A stretch of 64,000 nucleotides of DNA, taken from assembly GCA_016187925.1 (NCBI GenBank), contig JACPIS010000006.1, forward strand, positions 1-64,000. The letters are read 5' to 3'. The notes beneath the pieces are model-generated. The model searched no databases, had not been told where the DNA came from, and saw only the letters and a program-made list of their open reading frames with translations. The stretch comes from Opitutia bacterium. GTDB lineage: Bacteria > Verrucomicrobiota > Verrucomicrobiia > Opitutales > Opitutaceae. Made by a program: the position numbers and the translations under genes. This document shows, in pieces, positions 9,161 to 18,254 of this stretch. Within the stretch, counting starts at the first letter, position 1. The number at the start of each line of letters is the position of its first letter.

Positions 9161-10516
9161 ATGATCCGATTCTATCCTTATTCCCTGTGCTGCGTCCTCG
9201 GTTTTGCGCTGATTGCCCAGCTCTCCGCACTCGGCGCGGTGGCGCAGGAAAGCGCCATGTTCCGCGGCGACGCCCGGCACACCGGCGTCTACCGCACCGC
9301 CGCACCGAAAAACCTGGAGGTCAAATGGACCTTCGCCACCGCCGAGCCCATCATCTCGTCCCCGGCGGTCGCCGACGGCGTCGTTTACGTCGGCAGCTCC
9401 GACAATTTCCTCTACGCTCTCGACGCCGCGACGGGAAAGCTGAAGTGGAAATTCGACGCCCAAGGCAATGTCAGTTCCTCGCCAACAGTGGCCGGGGGCG
9501 TGGTCTACGCCCTGAGCCTCGATGGCAAACTCTACGCCGTCGATGCGGCCACGGGGGCGCAGAAATGGGCCTTCGCCACCGAGGGCGAGCGGCGCCACAC
9601 ATGGCCGGGCATCGACTATTCCGCTCCCGCCACCGAGACGCAGCCCGACCCGTGGGACTTCTTTCTCTCGTCGCCCACGCTGCACGACGGCCTCATCTAT
9701 TTCGGCAGCGGCGACCACCACGTCTACGCGGTCGATGCCGCCACCGGCGCCTTGCGCTGGAAGTTCGCGACGGGCGAGGCCGTCCACGCCACGCCGGCCG
9801 TCGCCGGCGGGCGCGTCTACGTTGGCAGCTTCGACTCGTGGTTCTACGCGCTCGATGCCAAGACCGGTGCGCTCGTCTGGAAATTCAAGACCAGCGACGA
9901 GGACCGCTCCCACCTGCTGGTCGGCATCCCCGGCTCGGCGGTCGTCACCGACGACGGCCTCGTGTGCTTCGGCTGCCGCGACGCCCATGTGTACGCGCTC
10001 GACGCCGCCACCGGCGCGCTGCGCTGGAAGCATCAGACCGAAAGCTCCTGGGTCATCGCCAGCCCCGCCCTCTTTGACGGCCGCCTCTGCTACGCGACCT
10101 CCGACACCCTGCAGTTCGAGGTGCTCGAGGCGAAGACCGGTACCCTGGTGTTCGCGCTGCCGACCAATCTCTATTCGTTTTCCTCGCCCGCCGTCGCGCA
10201 GGGGCGCGCGTATTTCGGCACGTGCGACGGCCTGTTGCACGAGGTCGACCTGGCGGCGCAGCGCTACGGCGCCACGTTCGCCACTCCGAGCCGTCACCTC
10301 AACGCCCCGCGCTACCTCGATGCCGACGGCAAGCTGAAACGCGAAGCCGTCTGGATCGGTGAGACACTGGACGACACCATCGTCGGCATCCGCACGCGGC
10401 TCTTCGCGCTCGGCTCCATTATTTCGTCCCCAGTCGTGCATGAGGGTACGCTCTACGTCGGCAGCGCGGACGGCACGCTCTACGCGCTCGGCACCTCTGC
10501 AGCCGGGAAACCCTGA
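9161..10516 (+). CDS. Exported PQQ-type beta-propeller repeat protein
   Basis: The 451-residue protein starts with a signal peptide (MIRFYPYSLCCVLGFALIAQ, cleavage near AVAQES). After that come about seven repeats of the form VVYVGSSDNFLYALDAATG followed by a W-K-F ending, the mark of PQQ-dehydrogenase and BamB-type propellers. The tryptophan docking motif is regular throughout. I do not see the catalytic residues of a PQQ dehydrogenase, so it is more likely a binding or scaffold propeller in the periplasm. ATG 9161 was chosen because the signal peptide begins there. It lies 97 bases downstream of the transporter gene on the same strand. The function is not known. Confidence 0.8.
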   Translation: MIRFYPYSLCCVLGFALIAQLSALGAVAQESAMFRGDARHTGVYRTAAPKNLEVKWTFATAEPIISSPAVADGVVYVGSSDNFLYALDAATGKLKWKFDAQGNVSSSPTVAGGVVYALSLDGKLYAVDAATGAQKWAFATEGERRHTWPGIDYSAPATETQPDPWDFFLSSPTLHDGLIYFGSGDHHVYAVDAATGALRWKFATGEAVHATPAVAGGRVYVGSFDSWFYALDAKTGALVWKFKTSDEDRSHLLVGIPGSAVVTDDGLVCFGCRDAHVYALDAATGALRWKHQTESSWVIASPALFDGRLCYATSDTLQFEVLEAKTGTLVFALPTNLYSFSSPAVAQGRAYFGTCDGLLHEVDLAAQRYGATFATPSRHLNAPRYLDADGKLKREAVWIGETLDDTIVGIRTRLFALGSIISSPVVHEGTLYVGSADGTLYALGTSAAGKP

Positions 10517-10888
10517 GCCGCGCAATCCCAATAGGCTCTCCATCTTGACGTAAGCGACCGCCATGAGCGTGAACTTCGGCTGGTGACCTTTCGCCGCCTT
10601 ATGAAGGGCGGCGAAGATCGGGCGACGGCTACGATAACCCAAACAATGGTCCGGATCGATTGACCAAGCCGATGGCGTATGGGTGCTGTTTGCCGCGGGT
10701 AATTGGTCGATCTGGCAACTCTCGACGTCGAAACCGCGCGGTCGCTCTTCGCCGGTTTGGGCAGAGCGGCCCGCTCCGCCGCGAGGGTGATATCACGCTC
10801 CGGGCGCGCCGGGCCGGTGCGCCCTACCTGTCAGTCTGATGCGCGAGGCTCAACAGGCGTTCGCTGGGCCGACCGCGTTGGCGAAGGA
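10517..10888. other. gene-free stretch with atypical composition
   Basis: This 372-base gap has no convincing gene. On the minus strand around 10545-10640 a short open segment with plausible codon use can be read, but it has no start or family signature and may be a decayed gene end. The lower GC continues into the DHFR-like gene and its upstream region. Confidence 0.5.
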
Positions 10889-11458
10889 TCAGGTTCGCAG
10901 CGATCCAACATATCGGTAGGCGTTCAGGAGCACGCCCGTGGGCGTGGCCTTGGTGCTGACGAGAGCGAGTTCGCGCGCGGCAACACTCTCCGAAAAGAAG
11001 CGTTTGCCCCGGCCCAGCAGGACCGGGTAGACGATCAGCACGACCTCATCGACCAGGCCTTGCCCGAGCAGCACTGACGTAAGCGTCGAACTTCCCGCGA
11101 CGATCAGGTCAGGGCCGTCTTCCGACTTGATGCCGCGCACACCCGCTATGATGTCCGCGCCCAGGTCCTTGGCCGGCCCCCATCCGAGGCTGTCCGGCCG
11201 GTGAGTGGCGACGTATTTTGTGGCGGCGTTCAGACCGTTCGCCAGCGGACTGTTCCCGGCCTTCGGCCAGAAGCCGGACCAGATATCGTAGGTGCGGCGG
11301 CCAAGCAGCAGATCAAAGCTCGTGCCGTATGCCTCGATGACGGCCTGCAGCCCAGCCGGAGTCCGATACGGTGTCGTCCATGCGCCATACGCGTAGTCTC
11401 CGTCGTGCTCGATCACGCCGTCCAGCGAGATGTGTTCGAAGATCCTGATCTTTCTCAT
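10889..11458 (-). CDS. Dihydrofolate reductase / RibD C-terminal domain family protein
   Basis: The 189-residue protein has the short RibD-C/DHFR fold seen in YyaP-like proteins. It opens with the first strand RKIRIFEHISLDGVIE, then LLLGRRTYDIWSGFWP, then LIVAGSSTLTSVLLGQGLVDEV and YPVLLGRGKRFF. Such proteins are NADPH-binding reductases, mostly with unknown substrate; they are not the essential FolA. The gene and its upstream DNA are lower in GC than the neighbours, and the spacer at 11459-11630 has no gene, so it may have been acquired by transfer. No partner genes are evident. Confidence 0.85.
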   Translation of the reverse strand: MRKIRIFEHISLDGVIEHDGDYAYGAWTTPYRTPAGLQAVIEAYGTSFDLLLGRRTYDIWSGFWPKAGNSPLANGLNAATKYVATHRPDSLGWGPAKDLGADIIAGVRGIKSEDGPDLIVAGSSTLTSVLLGQGLVDEVVLIVYPVLLGRGKRFFSESVAARELALVSTKATPTGVLLNAYRYVGSLRT

Positions 11459-11639
11459 GACTATGCCTTGGGTTGTCTTGTTGTTCCTATCCCTTCAACG
11501 AACGAAGGATATCGTGGCGGACATCCGAAGATTGAATCGGGCATGCGATTTTGGAACCACGTAGGATACTCCGTCGGGTTCATGGCACACGCGTAGGGAT
11601 TTCAACTTCAACTTACTTCAAGAGGGGAGCCCTTTAATC

Positions 11640-11670
11640 AAAAAACGGCCCACCACATGGGTGAGCCGTT
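11640..11670 (-). terminator. intrinsic terminator of the amidohydrolase gene
   Basis: On the minus strand AACGGCTCACC and GGTGGGCCGTT form an 11-bp stem with one G-T pair and a 5-base loop, followed by a run of six T. It sits 25 bases after the stop of the amidohydrolase gene. Confidence 0.85.
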
Positions 11671-11695
11671 GATGGGAAGGTTCCTGGGGTCGCGT

Positions 11696-13036
11696 TTACT
11701 CGAACTGCTTCACCGGGTCGGCGGTGAGGTGGTTCTTGTAGATGACGCCGGCCTTCATGACGAAGTCGACCTTCTCGAAAAGTGATTGGTCGGCGAGCGG
11801 GTCGCCCTTGATGGCGATGAGGTCGGCGAAGAAGCCGGGGGCGAGCTGGCCGATCTTGCCGTTCTGACCGAGCAGGTCGGCGGCGTTCACGGTGGCGCTC
11901 TGCACGGCCTGCATGGGCGTCATGCCCCAGCGGACCATGTGGATCATCTGCTTGCCGTTCCAGCCGTGCGGATAGACGCCGGCGTCGGTGCCGTAGGCGA
12001 TCTTGCAGCCGGCCTTGACGGCCTTCTGGAAGTTCTCGCGCTGCGTGCGGCCGACGAGGCGCTCCTTGGCGATGATGTTCTCCGGGTAGCCCATCTTGGC
12101 GTAGGCATCGAGGATGTAGTCGTCGTTGTAGATGTCGGGCACGAGGTAGGTGCCGTGCTCCTTGGCGAGCTTGATGCCCTCGTCGTCGATGAAGCTGGCG
12201 TGCTCGACCGAGGCGACGCCAGCGCGGATGGCGAGCTTGATGCCCTCGGTGCCGTGGGCGTGGGCGGCGACCTTCTTGCCCCAGACGGCGGCCTCCTCGA
12301 CGGCGGTCTTCATCTCCTCGAGCGTGTATTGCGGTAGGCCGACGGATTCCTCCTCGGAGAGGACGCCCGCGGTGGCGAGGATCTTGATGACATCGGCGCC
12401 GTACTTCACGTCGTCGCGCACCTTCTTGCGCACGGCGTCGACGCCGTCGGCGATGCCGTTAATGCCGTCGATGTGGACGTAGGGCGACATGCGGTTGAGG
12501 TCGCCGTGACCGCCGGTGGCGCTGAGGGCCGGGCCGCTGGCGAGGATACGCGGGCCGGGGAGCGCGCCGCGGTTGATGGCGTTGCGCAGGGCGAGGTCCG
12601 TGTAGTTGTCCGCGCCGACGTTGCGGATGGTGGTGAAGCCGGCGAGCAACGTGCGCTTGGCGTAGATGTGGGAGACGGTCGCCTCGTCGATCGGGCTGCG
12701 GCGGAAGAGATCCTCGTAGAAGTTCTCAGGCTGACCGGTGATGTGCGTGTGACAGTCGATCAGGCCGGGCAGGAGAGTAACGTCGCCCAGGTCGATGACC
12801 TTGGCGCCCGCGGGCAGGGATTTCAGCACGTCGGCGGCGGAGCCGACGGACTTGACCTTGTCGCCCTCGATGACGACGGCTTGGTCGATGAGGACCTTGC
12901 CGGCGGCGGGGTCGACGAGGCGGGCGGCGCGGACGATGGTGATCGCGGGCGCGGATTCAGTCTTGGCGGGCTCGGCGGCGAATAGCGTGGCCGCGCAAAC
13001 GAGACCGAGGGGGAGGAGCAGACGGGGTAGTTTCAT
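11696..13036 (-). CDS. Exported metal-dependent amidohydrolase (imidazolonepropionase/prolidase-like)
   Basis: The 446-residue protein begins with a signal peptide (MKLPRLLLPLGLVCAATLFA, cleavage after AAEP). It then has the amidohydrolase TIM-barrel motifs: DCHTHITG with the HxH metal site, GADVIKILATAGV with the lysine that is often carbamylated, HAHGTEG, SVEHASF and GTDAGVYPHG with the last metal aspartate. This subgroup contains Xaa-Pro dipeptidases and related enzymes that act on peptides or N-acyl amino acids outside the cytoplasm. The substrate cannot be read from the sequence. ATG 13036 was chosen for the signal peptide. It is followed by a strong terminator, so the transcript probably ends there. 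Confidence 0.88.
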   Translation of the reverse strand: MKLPRLLLPLGLVCAATLFAAEPAKTESAPAITIVRAARLVDPAAGKVLIDQAVVIEGDKVKSVGSAADVLKSLPAGAKVIDLGDVTLLPGLIDCHTHITGQPENFYEDLFRRSPIDEATVSHIYAKRTLLAGFTTIRNVGADNYTDLALRNAINRGALPGPRILASGPALSATGGHGDLNRMSPYVHIDGINGIADGVDAVRKKVRDDVKYGADVIKILATAGVLSEEESVGLPQYTLEEMKTAVEEAAVWGKKVAAHAHGTEGIKLAIRAGVASVEHASFIDDEGIKLAKEHGTYLVPDIYNDDYILDAYAKMGYPENIIAKERLVGRTQRENFQKAVKAGCKIAYGTDAGVYPHGWNGKQMIHMVRWGMTPMQAVQSATVNAADLLGQNGKIGQLAPGFFADLIAIKGDPLADQSLFEKVDFVMKAGVIYKNHLTADPVKQFE

Positions 13037-13127
13037 GCGCTGGTGGGATGCGGCAGTGAACGGAAGCCGCGCCCAAATGCAAGTCGGCGAAAGCCGCGCT
13101 CCGGGCGTCCGCCGCGGCCCGCGCACC

Positions 13128-13370
13128 TCAATGCTGGCAGACGCGGTGCGGATCGAGGGTGAAAGCTTCCTCGGAGCCGGCGAACTTGCCGCGCGCGGCG
13201 AGGAAATCGACCAGCTCCCGCGCCGTCATGCCGGCGGCCGAGCAGGTGTGGAAGCGCGCCGCAGGGCCGAAATGCTCGGTGATGAAACTCGCGAGGCTTT
13301 CGCGGGTGAACGTGCGACCGGATGCGAGCATCAGGTCCATGACCGCGTGGCCGTGGATTTCAGGAGACAT
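13128..13370 (-). CDS. YecH-family putative metal-binding protein (DUF2492)
   Basis: An 80-residue protein very close in pattern to E. coli YecH: IHGHAVMDLMLASG near the start, RESLASFITEHFGPAARFHTC, SAAGMTARELVDFLAARGKF, and a C-terminal CQH. Conserved His and Cys residues (HGH, FHTCSA, CQH) suggest metal binding. The biochemical role of the family is not established. ATG 13370 fits the family start; the open frame upstream runs through repeat DNA and is not real. Confidence 0.85.
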   Translation of the reverse strand: MSPEIHGHAVMDLMLASGRTFTRESLASFITEHFGPAARFHTCSAAGMTARELVDFLAARGKFAGSEEAFTLDPHRVCQH

Positions 13371-13464
13371 GGGAGTGGTACCATGAAACCACAGTCCGCC
13401 GCGCGCGGCTCCGCGTGTGTTGCGTTCCGCTGCCGGGATCTTGGCGGAAGAGACGAACCGGGGT

Positions 13465-13523
13465 GGGTGGAGCGGATTGACTTCAATCCGCTCCGCACGC
13501 GCCGGGGTCAACGCGTTCCACCC
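13465..13523. repeat. palindromic repeat, GGGTGGAGCGGATTGA type
   Basis: Outer arms GGGTGGA and TTCCACCC enclose an inner perfect palindrome, GAGCGGATTGA facing TCAATCCGCTC with a 2-base centre. It lies upstream of the YecH-like gene. Confidence 0.7.
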
Positions 13524-13525
13524 AA

Positions 13526-13550
13526 GTCATTCCGAGCGCAGCGAAGAATC
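13526..13550. repeat. single arm of the GTCATTCTGAGCG repeat family
   Basis: GTCATTCCGAGCGCAGCGAA followed by GAATC matches the arms seen at 31737 and 54534. It directly abuts the preceding palindrome, so two families have landed at the same site. Confidence 0.65.
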
Positions 13551-13633
13551 ACCCCAGCCGAGCGGGACGCCACGTTCGAAAGCCGTGGATTCCCCGCGGC
13601 GTTCAGGACGGCAGAATCGTCGACTGAGGTGCG

Positions 13634-16600
13634 TCACGGTTCGCAGGGTTCCTTGGTCGAGCCCGGATCGAGGCCGAGCCGGATCTCGCGCTGGCGGATG
13701 CCCTCCATGACCTCGCGCTGGCGCTTGGCCGTGGCCTCGATGGCGCGGAGGAAGTCATCGCTGTTGCGATTGAGCTGATTCAACCGGCGCCAAGCGACGA
13801 CCTCGGAGGTGACGTCGAAGGCGGATGTCACCAGGTCGCTCGCGGCCTCCTGGAAGGCGATGACGCGCTTCAGGCCCCAGCGTTTGGAGAGGTAATCCTT
13901 GATCTTGTCCTCCACGTCGAAGACGTCGGCGATGATCTTGATGCCCTCGATGACCTCGGCGCGGGTGTATTCCTCGTGCTCGGCCCATTTCGAGAAGTCC
14001 TTCACCTTGTAGGCTTCCTTCAGGTGCTGGACCATGCGCAGGGCGCGCTCGACCTTGGCGCGCTCGGCCGGGTCGGTGAGTTTTTCCAACCGCTCGTTCA
14101 GCTTGTCCTCGGGGAAATCGACGCTGAAGTCCGCGAGCTTCTCCTTCGCGCGGTCGAGGGCGCTCTCGTAGGCGTCGTTGACGCGCTTCTCCCACTCGGC
14201 GCGCTGGTCCTGGTCCATCTGGATGGTGGCGTTGAAGCGGCGCAACTGCACCTGCACGCGGCAGAGTTCCGTGCGCAACTGCGTGATCTCGCCGCGCAGG
14301 CGGGCGCGCTCGACGGGGTCGACCTCGACGCGCACCGGCGCCGCGGGAGCGGCCGGCGGCGGCGTGGGCGCGGCGGCCACCACGGTCTGACGCGGCGGCG
14401 GCGTGGGCAACGAGCCCCAGTCGCCGTTGCGGAGGAGCTTCGTGTATTGCCGCGACTGGGCCGGCTCGCGCGCGTTGGTGGCGAGCAGGGCCTGCAGCTT
14501 GCGCAGGCGCTCCTCGGCCTGGGCGCGCTGGGCCTCGAGCTGCGCACGCAGCTCGTCGGTGTTGGGTTGGCGCAAGGCCTGTTGGGTGCGGCCCAGCTCG
14601 GTGATGTTCTGCCGGGCCTGCGCGAGCACCTCGGCTTGCAGCTCGATCTCCGTCACCGGGGTGGGCGGCGGCACTTCGGGGATCTGCCCGAGCGCCGGAT
14701 GGCCGGTGAAATCGATCGCGCCGGTCATGGCCTGCGCGCTTTGCTCGGCGAGGGCGCGCGCCTGCTCGAGGTTGCCGTCCTCGACGGCGGCCTTGACGGC
14801 GGCCTGGCCGAGGGCGTTGCTGGCGACGAGCTGCTTGAGCGCGCTGTTGCCGAGCACGGGATCCTCCTGCGTCTGCACCCAGCCGGTGCCGACCTGCGGG
14901 CTGAAGTCCACGCCGCCGATGGCGACGAGGCCGAAGAAGGTCTTCTCGGGGTTCGCGTAGAAATTACCCGTCCAGAAACCGCGCTGGAAGCTCGCGGGCA
15001 TCGGCGCCGGGGCGGCGATCGGGCCCGGGGGCACGAGCTTGACCCGGCGGGCCTGCGCCCAATGCACCAGCGCAATGACCTTCGCCGCCTCGCGCAGGCG
15101 GTGCAGGTCGGGCAACGCGCGGGCGTACTCGTCGTAGCGCCGGGTGAGTTCCTTGACGTAGCCGTCCACCGCGTCGCGCGCGAGCTGCTCGCCGGCGGCC
15201 GAGCCGCTGCGGCCGTGCGCGATGACGTTGCCGTGCACCGCCACGCGGGCGCGGCCGAAGTCGATGACGTTGCCGCCGGCGTCGTGCTTCAGCTCGACGG
15301 CGGCGGGCTCCAGCCACATGCGCGCGCGCACATCGCCGAGGTCGTAGATGCCGCGCGCGGTCTCCAGCTCGAAGGAGAACTGGCTGGGCGTGCGGTGGCC
15401 GGGCACGCGCTCGGCCAGCTCGGGCGTGACGCCGAGATTCTTCAGGATCCAATCCGCCGCGAGGAACGTGCGGGCGAGCTCCGAGTCGGCCGAGAGGCCG
15501 TTGGAACAGACTGGCGTCACCGTGAGCGGCGGCATCCGGTTCATGACCTGCAGGAACGTCTCGGAGAGCACGAGCCCGTTGAGCCAGAAATCCATGACCC
15601 TCTCGCTGACCATCTCGGTGTTGATGGCGTCGATCACGGTGCGGAACTGCGTGGTGTCGCCGATCGCGCCCGCGCGGTCGCCGGCGGCGCGCCAGCGGCT
15701 GGCGGGCACCCGGCAACGCTCATAGATGGCGGCCCAGGTGGCGACCTCGAGCCGGGCATACGCGACCGGCTGGCTGAGCGCGCCGGATTGCATGCGCGCG
15801 CGCAGATCGGTGATGGTCGGGCGCAGGCCGAGGTTGTCGAGCGCGGCCTGGAATGAGCCGGGGTCGGCGTCCTTGTTCGCGGCGGCGCGGATATACTCGG
15901 CGGCTTCGGGGGCTCCCATGTGCTGATAGAGTTTCACCCAGAAATTGACCCACGGCGGCGAGCCCATCTCGGTCCGGCCGAGCATGGCCTGCACAAACGG
16001 CGGCACCTCTTCCGGCGGCACGCGGAAAAGCTGCGCGCCGCGCGCGAGGAAGCGCCGGCGGTCCACCTCGAGCGCCGGGTTGGTCAGCAACTGGTCGAAG
16101 AGGCCGGTCATCCACGCCTTGCCGGCTTCGACGCTGCCCAGGTTGGCGGCCATCTGCTGGTCGAACTGCCGGACAAACGCCGCGCTCGCGGCGCGCGATT
16201 CCGGCGTCGGTTCCAGGCTGAAGGACGGGGCCGGGCTGCGCTGGGCGTCGCTCAACAGCGTGGAGTAGTCGATCGCGCCCGTGGCGTAGGCCGGATCGTA
16301 GCGTCCGACGAAGACCAGTTCGCCGGTGCGCGGGTCGAGAAACACGCGTTGGAGGACGTTGATGCCGTCGGGCGTCGTGGCGCGGGCCGCGAAGCCCGGG
16401 ATCTGGAACGGGTCGGTGACCTTCCCGTTAGCAAGGACGGGCGCCGTGCCGGTGACGTTGCCGCGCCGCACGTTGCGCATACGCGTCAAGCGGTCGGCAT
16501 TGCGCGTCGCCCCGTCGGCGGGCGCGGTCGGAGTCGGCGCGGGGCGGGCGGCGCCGCGTTGCGCGAGGGCCCACGGCAAGGTGGGCGCGGCGCCCAGGAG

Positions 16601-16663
16601 CAGCGCGAGCACGAGCAGGGCGCGGGGCAACCGGCCCGGACGGGGAGAGCGGATGATTTTCAT
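13634..16663 (-). CDS. Large exported protein of unknown function with C-terminal coiled coils
   Basis: A 1009-residue protein that I cannot name. A signal peptide covers about residues 1-35. Residues ~60-500 form a probable folded part with segments such as LDPRTGELVFVGRYDPAY, MWLEPAAVELKHDAGG and VHGNVIAHG. The stretch DGYVKELTRRYDEYARALPD to ALVHWAQ resembles the DUF1598-type proteins of planctomycetes, but I am not certain. Residues ~680-760 are Gln/Arg/Ala-rich and should form a coiled coil. A Pro-rich linker follows near 760-790 (TPPPRQTVVAAAPTPPPAAP), then a second charged helical region to the end. No catalytic motif is obvious. There are no close neighbours in the same orientation, so it is probably transcribed alone. 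GC is typical of the window. Confidence 0.85.
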   Translation of the reverse strand: MKIIRSPRPGRLPRALLVLALLLGAAPTLPWALAQRGAARPAPTPTAPADGATRNADRLTRMRNVRRGNVTGTAPVLANGKVTDPFQIPGFAARATTPDGINVLQRVFLDPRTGELVFVGRYDPAYATGAIDYSTLLSDAQRSPAPSFSLEPTPESRAASAAFVRQFDQQMAANLGSVEAGKAWMTGLFDQLLTNPALEVDRRRFLARGAQLFRVPPEEVPPFVQAMLGRTEMGSPPWVNFWVKLYQHMGAPEAAEYIRAAANKDADPGSFQAALDNLGLRPTITDLRARMQSGALSQPVAYARLEVATWAAIYERCRVPASRWRAAGDRAGAIGDTTQFRTVIDAINTEMVSERVMDFWLNGLVLSETFLQVMNRMPPLTVTPVCSNGLSADSELARTFLAADWILKNLGVTPELAERVPGHRTPSQFSFELETARGIYDLGDVRARMWLEPAAVELKHDAGGNVIDFGRARVAVHGNVIAHGRSGSAAGEQLARDAVDGYVKELTRRYDEYARALPDLHRLREAAKVIALVHWAQARRVKLVPPGPIAAPAPMPASFQRGFWTGNFYANPEKTFFGLVAIGGVDFSPQVGTGWVQTQEDPVLGNSALKQLVASNALGQAAVKAAVEDGNLEQARALAEQSAQAMTGAIDFTGHPALGQIPEVPPPTPVTEIELQAEVLAQARQNITELGRTQQALRQPNTDELRAQLEAQRAQAEERLRKLQALLATNAREPAQSRQYTKLLRNGDWGSLPTPPPRQTVVAAAPTPPPAAPAAPVRVEVDPVERARLRGEITQLRTELCRVQVQLRRFNATIQMDQDQRAEWEKRVNDAYESALDRAKEKLADFSVDFPEDKLNERLEKLTDPAERAKVERALRMVQHLKEAYKVKDFSKWAEHEEYTRAEVIEGIKIIADVFDVEDKIKDYLSKRWGLKRVIAFQEAASDLVTSAFDVTSEVVAWRRLNQLNRNSDDFLRAIEATAKRQREVMEGIRQREIRLGLDPGSTKEPCEP

Positions 16664-16848
16664 AAAGGAACGACGCGGCCTGGCCGCTAAGTAGGAATCA
16701 CGCCGGCCCGGTTCGGGTGGCGCCTCCGGAAGTTGTGTGGCGGCATCATACGCCTGCGGCCGGCGCCGTGCTGCGCATATCCTGCCATTGCTGCGCCATG
16801 GCGCAGATCATGCGGTCGGGCCGGACGCACGGTCCGCACCGCCGGGCT

Positions 16849-17265
16849 TTACTTGCCGCGGGCGCGGGAGCGTTTCGCGGGAGCGCGGCGCTTTTTCGGC
16901 TGCGGCACGACTCCGATGCGCGGGTCGCGGCGGCGCGCGAGCCCGACCAGCTGCGCGGCGGCGCGCTCGAACGAATCGGCCGCCTCCGGCAAATAGAGCC
17001 ATTTCGGCAAAATAGGATGGGGCACCAGCTCGGGAAACTCGGCCTGCAAGGCGGCGTGGTGGGCGCGATCGGTGCAGACGAGGACGCCGCGCCACGGCTC
17101 ATCGCCCGCGGTGAAGCACAGCATCAGCTTGCCGTCGAGGTAGGCGGCCCTCGCGCCGAACATCGCGCGCAGCACGAACGTCGCGTCCATTTCCAACGGT
17201 TCCCACAGCCACGCGTAACGGTGGACGACACGGACACGGTCGAGTTTGGCGGGGCGTTCGCGCAT
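16849..17265 (-). CDS. TfoX N-terminal-domain-like protein
   Basis: A 138-residue protein with the core RAMFGARAAYLDGKLMLCFT, which matches the TfoX/Sxy N-terminal domain pattern (MFGG..LYLDGK). The usual second glycine is replaced by alanine, and about 30 basic residues follow at the C-terminus (KKRRAPAKRSRARGK), which could bind nucleic acid. Stand-alone TfoX-N proteins have no established role, and the link to competence seen for full Sxy does not have to hold here. ATG 17265 was chosen as the first ATG with family-like sequence after it. Confidence 0.55.
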   Translation of the reverse strand: MRERPAKLDRVRVVHRYAWLWEPLEMDATFVLRAMFGARAAYLDGKLMLCFTAGDEPWRGVLVCTDRAHHAALQAEFPELVPHPILPKWLYLPEAADSFERAAAQLVGLARRRDPRIGVVPQPKKRRAPAKRSRARGK

Positions 17266-17359
17266 GGGAGGGTGGCTACCAGCAGGCACAACAATGCGCC
17301 CAAAGTCCAATCCGGACATCGCGCGCGATGGAGCTGCGCCGACTGAAACCCGAGGCCGT

Positions 17360-17872
17360 TTACTCCGTCCGGCTAAGCGGCAGCTCGTAGTAAATCAGCC
17401 TGGCCTTGCGGTAGGTGACGCGCGCCACCTCGCGGTAGCCGCACTTGGCGTAGAATGCTCCCGCACCGGCACCCGGGTGGTCGAAGGCGTCGAGCAGCAG
17501 GGCGTCGGCCGGCCACGCTTCGGCCAGTCGGCGTGCCTCGGCCATCGCCTGCCGGCCGAGACCGCGGCGCTGGTGCGCGGGATCGACGGCGAGCGACGTC
17601 AGGAAGAGCGGGCGCTGAACCGGCGTGAAATGCGCGCGGTCGATGGCCCAGGGTTTCCGTGTGGTCAGGCGCAGGGTTGCGAGCAGCAGCCCGCGATGCG
17701 TGCCGAGCAGGATTTTCGCGTCGCGCAGGTCGGGCAGCACGCCCTTGGCCGAGCCGTGGCCGGACCACCAGCCGAAACCGTGCTTGGCCGTCAGCGCGTC
17801 GGACGCGGCGTTGCGCAGCGTCGCGATGGCACCGGCGTCGGCGGTCGTGGCAAAACTCCAGTGCAGTCTCAC
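17360..17872 (-). CDS. GNAT-family N-acetyltransferase
   Basis: The 170-residue protein has the GNAT fold: LFLTSLAVDPAHQRRGLGRQ contains the acetyl-CoA pyrophosphate loop R/Q-x-x-G-x-G, and the C-terminal part has FYAKCGYREVARV. The start is GTG at 17872, which overlaps the stop of the STAS-like gene (GTGA), so the two are translationally coupled. The substrate is not known. It is the last gene of a three-gene set with a membrane protein and a SpoIIAA-like protein. Confidence 0.85.
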   Translation of the reverse strand: MRLHWSFATTADAGAIATLRNAASDALTAKHGFGWWSGHGSAKGVLPDLRDAKILLGTHRGLLLATLRLTTRKPWAIDRAHFTPVQRPLFLTSLAVDPAHQRRGLGRQAMAEARRLAEAWPADALLLDAFDHPGAGAGAFYAKCGYREVARVTYRKARLIYYELPLSRTE

Positions 17873-18249
17873 GTCTGGTCGGCGGCTACGATCCACTCCA
17901 GCGCTGCTTCCGGACTGGAGAATATTTCCACCGCGATCTGCGGGTGCTTGTTCAGGGTCTGGAACATGCGGGCCATGCCGAAGTGGACCGGCAGGGTGGC
18001 GACCACCGCCGATTTGATGAGATTGGGAAACAGGGTCGCCTTGCGGATGCGGGTGAGCTCGGCGATGTCGAGGAAGCTGACATCCCACTGCTGCACCTCG
18101 GTCAGGTTGGTTATGCGATTGGGCGCGTGGCCAAGGCTGGCTTCGAGCTTGATCACGGCCTCGGCCAGCTGAAGAAAATCCTGCGCCGTGAGCCGGCCGG
18201 AGCATTCGATCCGGAGATAATCGGCCTCCATTATCAGTCTGACGGGCAT
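17869..18249 (-). CDS. SpoIIAA/STAS-like single-domain protein
   Basis: A 126-residue soluble protein. It starts with MPVRLIMEADYLRIECSGRL, has VQQWDVSFLDIAELTRIR in the middle, and ends with FSSPEAALEWIVAADQT. This arrangement is like SpoIIAA/STAS-type domains, which often bind nucleotides or small hydrophobic ligands. The conserved phosphorylatable serine of anti-anti-sigma factors is not evident. It begins 5 bases after the membrane protein gene and overlaps the acetyltransferase gene by 4 bases. The function is inferred only from the fold-like pattern. Confidence 0.6.
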   Translation of the reverse strand: MPVRLIMEADYLRIECSGRLTAQDFLQLAEAVIKLEASLGHAPNRITNLTEVQQWDVSFLDIAELTRIRKATLFPNLIKSAVVATLPVHFGMARMFQTLNKHPQIAVEIFSSPEAALEWIVAADQT

Positions 18250-18254
18250 CGGAG

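Noticed and set aside
10545-10640. possible transposase remnant on the minus strand
   Set aside because: A short open segment has protein-like texture, but I cannot match it to a known transposase family, so no mobile element is called.
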